Origin: JAKSSM01 sp045629065
GTDB lineage: Bacteria > Bacillota > Clostridia > Peptostreptococcales > Anaerovoracaceae
Assembly (NCBI GenBank): GCA_045629065.1
Contig: JAZQQK010000034.1
Span: 1 to 64,000, forward strand
Length of the DNA: 64,000 bases
Reading direction: 5' to 3'
Position 1 is the first letter of the stretch, and each line of letters opens with the position of its first letter. The notes below the pieces were generated by a model. That model worked only from the letters and a program-made list of their open reading frames with translations, ran no database searches and was not told the origin of the DNA. Shown one piece after another: positions 61,801 to 64,000 of the stretch. The translations under genes were made by a program, and so were the position numbers.

Positions 61801-62342
61801 CCGGACTCAAGATCCATATCTGCAACGAATCTCTTTAATTGTTGAATTGAAATAGGTTCATCGATTAAACCACGACGGCAGTCTTTTTCGCATGGATGTG
61901 GACATACACGACCAAGTGCTGCAGGAAGTGGAATCTTATCTTTTACGAGTTCAATTGCCTTTTCAAATTCACCGTTTGCAATTAAACCTACATAACCTTG
62001 ACAATCAGTGTGCGCTGGGCATGCAAGAACGCAAGGTGGACGGCAATCTCCAACGTGGTTGGAGAGTAAGAGTTCGAGGTTAGTCTTTCTTGACTCTGTA
62101 ACTCTTTCTGTATTAGTTCTTACAACCATGCCAGGTGCAATTTCAGTAGCGCAAGCCTTGCAAAGCTTTGGATTACCTTCTACTTCACACATGCAAAGTC
62201 CACAAGAACCATAGATCTTTGTTCTTTCATCGTAGCAAAGAGTAGGAACAAAAATATCATTTTCTTTGCATACTTCTAAAATAGTTTGTCCAGGATAGCC
62301 TGTGACTTCTTTACCATTAATGTTTAAATTGAATTTATTCAT
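58866..62342 (-). CDS. multidomain iron-sulfur/flavin oxidoreductase with GltD-like and molybdopterin-fold domains
   Basis: An 1158-residue protein. In order it has a 2Fe-2S ferredoxin domain (Cys36, 47, 50 and 61/64), a GltD-type cysteine domain (about 95-160), an FAD/NAD(P) domain with IIGGGPMGLSAAY (about 198) and VAIVGGGNTAMDA (about 327), a cysteine pair region near 566-577 (CLECGCHDYYEC), two 4Fe-4S motifs (CILCGLCVRVC near 616 and CISCGQCVSVCP near 659), and a Mo-bis-PGD-type Fe-S motif (CSYCSVGC near 695, Cys730). The remaining 430 residues are a shortened molybdopterin-oxidoreductase fold. No H-cluster motif is seen, so it is not a HydA hydrogenase. With the NuoF-like gene just upstream it may form an NAD(P)H- and ferredoxin-linked electron-bifurcating complex. 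A Sporomusa-type transhydrogenase subunit or an unusual formate dehydrogenase partner are both possible. AGGAGGAGGT precedes the ATG. Confidence 0.85.
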   Translation of the reverse strand: MNKFNLNINGKEVTGYPGQTILEVCKENDIFVPTLCYDERTKIYGSCGLCMCEVEGNPKLCKACATEIAPGMVVRTNTERVTESRKTNLELLLSNHVGDCRPPCVLACPAHTDCQGYVGLIANGEFEKAIELVKDKIPLPAALGRVCPHPCEKDCRRGLIDEPISIQQLKRFVADMDLESGMNFVPEVAEETGKSVAIIGGGPMGLSAAYFLRQMGHAVTIYEQMPKAGGMLRYGIPEYRLPKAVLDEEILTIEEMGVDIETNVKIGVDIPFETIREENDAVLLGIGAWVSTGVGCPGEDAEGVIGGIDFLRRVVRNDEIKLGDKVAIVGGGNTAMDACRTAVRLGAKEVYNIYRRTKDEMPADRVEIEEAEEEGVIFKNLTNPIEVKKDKNGHIKEVVLQVMELGEPDASGRRKPVPVPGKTETIKLDTMILAIGQAVDASIFDCDKTKKGAIAYDKETFMTSIPGVFAGGDCGNDKISIAVEAIADAKKVSEIIDSYLYGELVSYEPSFVVTRDDITSESFEDRERLCRPELPQLSADKRKDNFTEVIPNSYTVEQAVAEASRCLECGCHDYYECKLIDFANQYDVHPERFAGEKHVVEFVDNHPFIVRDPNKCILCGLCVRVCDEVMGVGALGLVNRGFDTVVKPNMEKPLAESGCISCGQCVSVCPCGALQEKTTMVKEVPTETDVTPTTCSYCSVGCSLLLESVGDTLVKANPDKEGVVNKGLLCGKGKWGFDCSVLEDKLEEPLIREEDSFVETDYHEAFMLIAKKMQIMAQKYGKEAIAVAVSDRYTNEEAYAIKTMADIMGAKTICLNNRENGLKKVIGIDASPNTIDELLSTNLIITVGHSTDVAMNNPVIDLKIKQAVEKGAKLIDINGSKDVSFLKEIAKAVIDLKGTPCASCGMDCTELVESFKDVKVSAEAQAIAEEYMKAKKAMFVYQMNAVSVDAATMIGNIAVLSGHIGAPRDGILMVRPKNNSQGLIDLGITEGAESLKGVKGLFIFGENAPINTKNLEFLAVCDTHMTELAAKADVVLPGTGFASTAGTYTNTERRLQPVEAAIDEFIEFANWEIASEIAYIYEVELPWDDTDDISDEMADAVLPYRYAELGEVNGGVLVPETKNLVPVKNGKIQDVLPCTDSLMQCIIDRLPKPANPTK

Positions 62343-62357
62343 GTTACCTCCTCCTTT

Positions 62358-64000
62358 CTACTTTTTGATAATTGCATCGAATGCGCAGTTGTCTAAGCAC
62401 TTACCGCACTTGATACATTTAGCTTGATCGATAACGTGTTGTCCCTTAACAGCACCTGTAATAGCACCTACTGGGCAATTCTTAGCGCACTTTGTGCAAC
62501 CCTTACATTTATCAGTAATTTCAATTGTGATTAATGCTTTGCAGGAATGAGCCGTGCACTTGTGGTTTAAAATATGATCTTCGTATTCATTTCTGAAATG
62601 ACGAATTGTTGAAAGAACTGGATTTGGAGCTGTTTGACCAAGTCCACAAAGTGAACCTTGCATAACCTTAGTGGCAAGCTCTTGCAGAAGTTCTATATCT
62701 CCTTCCTTACCATTTCCTTCGGTAATTCTTGTCAATATTTCAAGTAATCTCTTTGTACCAATTCTACAATAGTTACATTTACCGCAAGATTCATCGCGTG
62801 TGAAGTTTAAGAAGTATCTTGCCATGTCTACCATACAAGTATCTTCGTCCATTACGATCATTCCGCCGGAGCCTACGATTGCACCAGTCTTTGTAATGTC
62901 TTCATAAGTAACTAATGTATCACCTAAAGCTGCTGGGATACATCCACCTGATGGACCACCCATTTGAACGGCCTTGAATTGCTTATCATTCTTGATGCCG
63001 CCGCCGATACCGTAGATAATATCATTAATCTTCATTCCCATAGGAACTTCGACTAATCCACCCTTCTTAATCTTACCTGCTAAAGCAAATACCTTAGTTC
63101 CAGGTGATTTTTCTGTTCCGAATTGTGAGAATGCTTTACCACCGTTGAAAATAATCCAAGGTACATTTGCTAATGTTTCAACGTTGTTAATATCTGTTGG
63201 CTTCTGCCAGAATCCCTTTGCTGCAGGGAAAGGTGGCTTGAGTCTAGGCATTCCACGTTCACCCTCAAGTGAAGCGATTAGTGCAGTTTCCTCGCCGCAT
63301 ACGAATGCACCAGCACCGGCCTTAATATAAATATCAAAATCAAATCCAGATCCAAAAAGATTCTTTCCTAAGTATCCTTTTTCTCTGGCTTGAGCCATTG
63401 CAATCTCAAGACGCTTGATTGCAAGAGGATATTCGGCACGACAATAAATGACTCCTTGGTGAGCGCCCATAGCATAACCTGCGATAGCCATGCCTTCTAG
63501 CACTGAGTGTGGGTCACCCTCTAGTACTGATCTATCCATGAAAGCACCTGGGTCGCCTTCGTCTGCGTTGCAAACCATGTACTTTTCAGGTCCAGGAGAT
63601 GCTTTACAAGCATTCCACTTAAACCATGTAGGGAAACCAGCTCCGCCTCTACCTCTAAGTCCAGAAGCTTTCATCTCTTCGATTACGTCTTCTGGCTTCA
63701 TCTTTGTGAGAACCTTTTCTAAAGCTTTATAACCATCTTTAGCTACATATTCGTCGATGTTTTCAGGGTTGATTACACCACAATTTCTTAATACAACTCT
63801 CGTTTGCTTGCCGACGAATTGCTTATCTTCTTCGCTGATTGCTTTTTCTTGGAACACTTTATGGTTCTTCAAATGGCTTTCAACAATATCTTTAACATCA
63901 CTTGGCTGAACCTTAACATATCTAGTTAAGTCGCCATTGTCTTCATAAACGTCAACGATAGGTTCAAGATAGCAAGTTCCAACACAACCTGTTATTGTGA
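62358..64000 (-). CDS. NuoF/HydB-like flavoprotein with N-terminal thioredoxin-fold 2Fe-2S domain, 5' partial
   Basis: The frame is open to the right edge, so the true start is outside. The first complete start, a TTG at 63872, is internal. The edge part reads TITGCVGTCYLEP with VKVQPSDVKDIVESHL, the end of a thioredoxin-like 2Fe-2S domain as in HydB and HndC. Next come the NuoF FMN/NADH core (GLRGRGGAGFPTWFKW, NADEGDPGAFMDR, CGEETALIASLEGERG), SLBB, the 4Fe-4S ESCGKCNYCRIG motif, and a C-terminal 2x4Fe-4S ferredoxin (CKGCTKCAKNCPVGA, CIKCGKCLDNCAFDA). It passes electrons between NAD(H) and iron-sulfur clusters, and it should pair with the 1158-residue protein downstream. A NuoE-like gene is expected just upstream beyond the edge. 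Confidence 0.92.
   Translation of the reverse strand, partial: TITGCVGTCYLEPIVDVYEDNGDLTRYVKVQPSDVKDIVESHLKNHKVFQEKAISEEDKQFVGKQTRVVLRNCGVINPENIDEYVAKDGYKALEKVLTKMKPEDVIEEMKASGLRGRGGAGFPTWFKWNACKASPGPEKYMVCNADEGDPGAFMDRSVLEGDPHSVLEGMAIAGYAMGAHQGVIYCRAEYPLAIKRLEIAMAQAREKGYLGKNLFGSGFDFDIYIKAGAGAFVCGEETALIASLEGERGMPRLKPPFPAAKGFWQKPTDINNVETLANVPWIIFNGGKAFSQFGTEKSPGTKVFALAGKIKKGGLVEVPMGMKINDIIYGIGGGIKNDKQFKAVQMGGPSGGCIPAALGDTLVTYEDITKTGAIVGSGGMIVMDEDTCMVDMARYFLNFTRDESCGKCNYCRIGTKRLLEILTRITEGNGKEGDIELLQELATKVMQGSLCGLGQTAPNPVLSTIRHFRNEYEDHILNHKCTAHSCKALITIEITDKCKGCTKCAKNCPVGAITGAVKGQHVIDQAKCIKCGKCLDNCAFDAIIKK

Noticed and set aside
58866..62342. Iron-only hydrogenase HydA
   Set aside because: A HydB-like partner suggested it, but none of the H-cluster motifs (TSCCP, MPC-x2-K, E-x-M-x-C-x2-GC) is present. 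The C-terminal half follows the molybdopterin oxidoreductase pattern.
62358..63872. NuoF-like gene starting at 63872
   Set aside because: The codon there is TTG inside an open frame that continues to the window edge and encodes a thioredoxin-fold 2Fe-2S segment.
1..64000. CRISPR arrays, tRNA or rRNA genes, insertion sequences
   Set aside because: No regularly spaced repeats, tRNA T-loop signatures, rRNA segments or transposase genes were seen apart from the recombinases described.

Overview
The window looks like chromosome of an anaerobic, low-GC Bacillota of the class Clostridia. Signs are class III ribonucleotide reductase (nrdDG), an iron-dependent butanol-type alcohol dehydrogenase, a NuoF/flavin/molybdopterin-fold electron-transfer complex, a TAXI-TRAP transporter, GAAC-N4-GTTC LexA boxes, strong A/G-rich Shine-Dalgarno sites and clostridial gene order. 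I do not assign a genus.

Layout. (1) 1-5757 is a mobile or accessory block: the 3' part of a DNA methyltransferase, a convergent zinc-finger protein with a nearly leaderless promoter, an HUH plus SF3-helicase (CRESS-like) replication protein with a hairpin candidate origin, and a large serine recombinase that abuts chromosomal yqeY. (2) 5773-17122 runs forward: yqeY, ZIP transporter, alcohol dehydrogenase, murC, NrdR-boxed nrdD-nrdG, rpmB, an Asp23-family gene, recG, rsmD, coaD and a coiled-coil protein. (3) 17179-20151 reverse: TAXI-TRAP permease and binding protein. (4) 20475-27595 forward: M16 peptidase, dut, dgt, dnaG, rpoD, trmK, a Nif3 family gene, followed by RNase P RNA. (5) 28137-31572: two secreted proteins of unknown function. 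(6) 31739-44126 forward: recA, rplU, rpmA, obgE, two radical-SAM-linked genes, comEA, a DUF896-MnmA fusion, a small membrane protein, alaS, ireB, ruvX and a TVP38 family gene. (7) 44332-64000 reverse: a LysM protein under three LexA-like boxes, an aluminium-resistance family PLP enzyme, a tyrosine recombinase, miaA, mutL, mutS, tlyA, dxs, ispA, xseB, xseA, a TsaD paralogue, nusB, an Asp23-family gene, and an electron-transfer complex whose NuoF-like gene runs off the end.

How the genes work together. Much of the window is core information processing: replication (dnaG), transcription (rpoD, nusB), repair (recA, recG, mutSL, xseAB, ruvX), translation and tRNA modification (rplU, rpmA, rpmB, alaS, mnmA, miaA, rsmD, trmK), and nucleotide pool control (nrdDG, dut, dgt). 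Two regulons can be read from the DNA: NrdR at nrdD and LexA at recA and the LysM gene.

The most unusual items are the DUF896-MnmA fusion with a C-x2-C plus C cysteine set, a MiaA about 60 residues short in its middle, ribosomal protein L21 with a Lys/Ala/Pro linker and SAP-like tail, loss of both prp and the L27 leader peptide, three LexA-like boxes at exact 30-bp spacing on the LysM gene, and terminators whose 3' halves are reused as promoters or as a Shine-Dalgarno.
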